Origin: Dendrolimus kikuchii | Lineage: Eukaryota; Arthropoda; Insecta; Lepidoptera; Lasiocampidae | Length of the DNA: 64,000 nt | Assembly: GCA_019925095.2 (NCBI GenBank) | Contig: CM034389.1 | Span: 320,001 to 384,000, forward strand | Direction of reading: 5' to 3' | In this document: in pieces, positions 62,488 through 64,000 of the stretch | Layout: each line of letters opens with the position of its first letter | Position numbering within the stretch: the stretch's first letter is position 1 | Notes under the pieces: model-generated | Seen by the model: only the letters and a program-made list of their open reading frames with translations | Told to the model about the DNA's origin: nothing | Databases searched by the model: none | Program-made: the position numbers and the translations under genes

Positions 62488-63111
62488 GAAATAATACTTA
62501 AATAATGATTGACAATCTTGTTAGGTTGTAATGTGAAAAAATGTTCTTTCAATATATGTCTGTAAAATTTACCTAAAATATAATCCAAACTTGTGAAATC
62601 CGAAGGTGCCTTCTATGGTTATAAAAACCAATAGCTACCGGCGCCGGCTTATCCATGTTTTTCCAAAATTTTGGAGTTGATGCCAAGTGAAGTGAATAAA
62701 CAACAATTTTGAAAAATATAGTAATTTTTATAGTTTATATCGTCATAGTCGTCGTTATGAGAACGCGACCGAAGTTTCGCTGGTACATGCTAGTCTATCT
62801 AATCGGCTTGACCGATTTTTATGAAATTTTATATGCATATTCAGTAGGTCTGAGAATTGGTTACTATCTATTTTTCATACCCCTAATTAATAAGGGTTAT
62901 CCACCCCTAACATTTTTTTTAATTTTTTTGGAGAAAAATTTATTTTATTATTTTTTTTAGGATACAGCATTAAAAAATACATACAACCCTAAATTTTCAC
63001 CCCTCTACGATCAACCCCTATTTTTTATTTGTTAATTATAAACTTTAATTTTTTGGCAAGATATTTTTAACTCTTATTTTGTCATGACTTAGAATAAAAA
63101 AAAATTGTCTT
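62488..63111. other. AT-rich sequence, possibly the 5' part of a HelC element
   Basis: 62760-62870 (GAACGCGACCGAAGTTTCGC, GGCTTGACCGATTTTTATG) resembles Helitron interior sequence, but a 5' end could not be fixed. Confidence 0.35.
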
Positions 63112-63322
63112 TTAGATTCACAATTAGAACCGGTAGGTGGCGCTGAGATCGGGTTCTGGAATCCTCCTAATCACATGGAGCGATTTTGGTGATTTTGTTT
63201 TTGTGTGTTTGAGTGGGTACCCGGATGGTTTAGATTCGCAATTAGAACCGGTAGGTAGCTCTGGGATCGGGTTCTAGAATTTTATTTTTTAAAGGCAGGA
63301 CAACGTCTGCCGGGGCCGCTAG
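63112..63322 (+). mobile_element. HelC copy 6, two tandem units and 3' end
   Basis: Two GATTC(A/G)CAATTAGAACCGG + GGTAGGTGGCGC units about 118 bp apart, then CAACGTCTGCCGGGGCCG and CTAG at 63319-63322. Confidence 0.72.
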
Positions 63323-63930
63323 TAATATTATAAAATTTTAAACACGCCGTGTCTGTACATTGAAGCTATTTTAACAAAACAACTGGAATAGACTATATAA
63401 ACAATGGAGAACACGATGCAATTTTTTTAGATTTTTGTCTGTTTATTCGGCATTTACGTAAAAACTACTGAACTGATTTAAATGCAATTTTCGGTAATCG
63501 ACAGCAAATTTTTAGACTTTTTATCCCGGGCATCTCGCGGGAGTTTTCCCGGGAGCGATTTGTAGGGGACAAATAAAATACATAAACATTGCAAACTAAT
63601 GTAGTTTGTATAATAGAATTTGAAATGTAGTAGAAAGCTCTTATTTCTGTTCCAGCATTGAAAGTACCTTAAGCCATCAACGGTCCTATAAGAGTACTTA
63701 GGTAATACGCTTTATGGGTCCCTGGCGGTATCAGCGTGAAATTGAAGAAGCCGAATACAGTATCATATTATTGAACGTTATAACTTTGTTGTCTTTGTGT
63801 GGAAGTAGGTCAGCCGGCGCTGATCCCCGTTTCATATGCCAGCGGGGACTTATTTTCATCTCACTATGTTATTAAACAAAAATTTTTAGTTATTATGTTA
63901 TTATGTTACAGCCAGAAGGCCCAGCTCGCC
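63323..63930. other. unassigned AT-rich sequence
   Basis: About 600 bp. Contains a small inverted repeat, CCCGGGCATC...CCCGGGAGC near 63525-63555, but no recognised gene. Confidence 0.4.
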
Positions 63931-64000
63931 GTACACAACGCGGTGCTGGTACCTACGCTCACGCATGGAAGCGAGAGTTGGGTATGGAAGAGAGAGCATG
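63931..64000 (+). pseudogene. RTE fragment running off the window
   Basis: Encodes AVHNAVLVPTLTHGSESW and VWKREH, the segment upstream of the WFGHV block, extending slightly further 5' than the copy at 59486. It continues beyond 64000. Confidence 0.75.

Noticed and set aside
63651..63706. Plus-strand exon between CTGTTCCAG and GTAATAC
   Set aside because: All frames contain a stop within or at the end of the 56 nt.

Overview
The window is AT-rich eukaryotic intergenic or intronic DNA, most likely from a lepidopteran (moth or butterfly). The pointers are: an R1-clade non-LTR retrotransposon with the usual CCHC gag and CHHC-type C-terminus; two tRNA-derived SINEs, one of the Metulj type; very many non-autonomous Helitron-like elements ending in CTAG; and RTE-type LINE tails ending in (ATGT)n. 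There is no bacterial-style gene organisation, no rRNA, no functional tRNA gene and no CRISPR array. About two thirds of the bases can be assigned to repeated elements from comparisons within the window alone.

Layout. 0-13 kb: an RTE tail, Helitron-like HelB copies, copies of a ~330-bp poly(A) repeat (family A330), two LTRs, and a long palindrome (FB150 foldback family, 5.9-6.8 kb). A ~1.2-kb segment at 1.2-2.4 kb is repeated at 11.4-12.5 kb. 13-26 kb: a GC-richer repeat (P590), both SINE families, an inverted pair of HelB elements, a Helitron with internal 118-bp tandem repeats, a short host-like exon candidate at 22.4 kb, and a reverse-transcribed half of mature tRNA-Tyr at 25.5 kb. 26-36 kb: the FB150 array with 150-bp units, a 1.5-kb minisatellite that grew inside a Helitron, and a probable LTR. 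36.5-42.5 kb: a GC-rich R1-clade element with an intact 1131-codon ORF1, a frameshifted endonuclease, a deleted reverse transcriptase and a retained ORF2 C-terminus, followed by a second truncated 3' end. 43-50 kb: another foldback, a Jockey-type reverse transcriptase fragment, an ~850-bp unique island with candidate exons on both strands, and more RTE and LINE tails. 50-64 kb: a MITE with an RTE insert, a repeat of family Q, solo LTRs, a mariner-type transposase relic split by two insertions, divergent tandem repeats, SINEs, and an RTE fragment running off the right edge.

No complete host gene is visible. The candidate host sequences are short segments with splice-like borders, which would fit large introns filled with transposons. 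The one long intact coding sequence is the gag-like ORF1 of the R1-clade element. Several insertions have exact target-site duplications that I could read (RTE tails, SINEs, solo LTRs), so the nesting order can be worked out in places.
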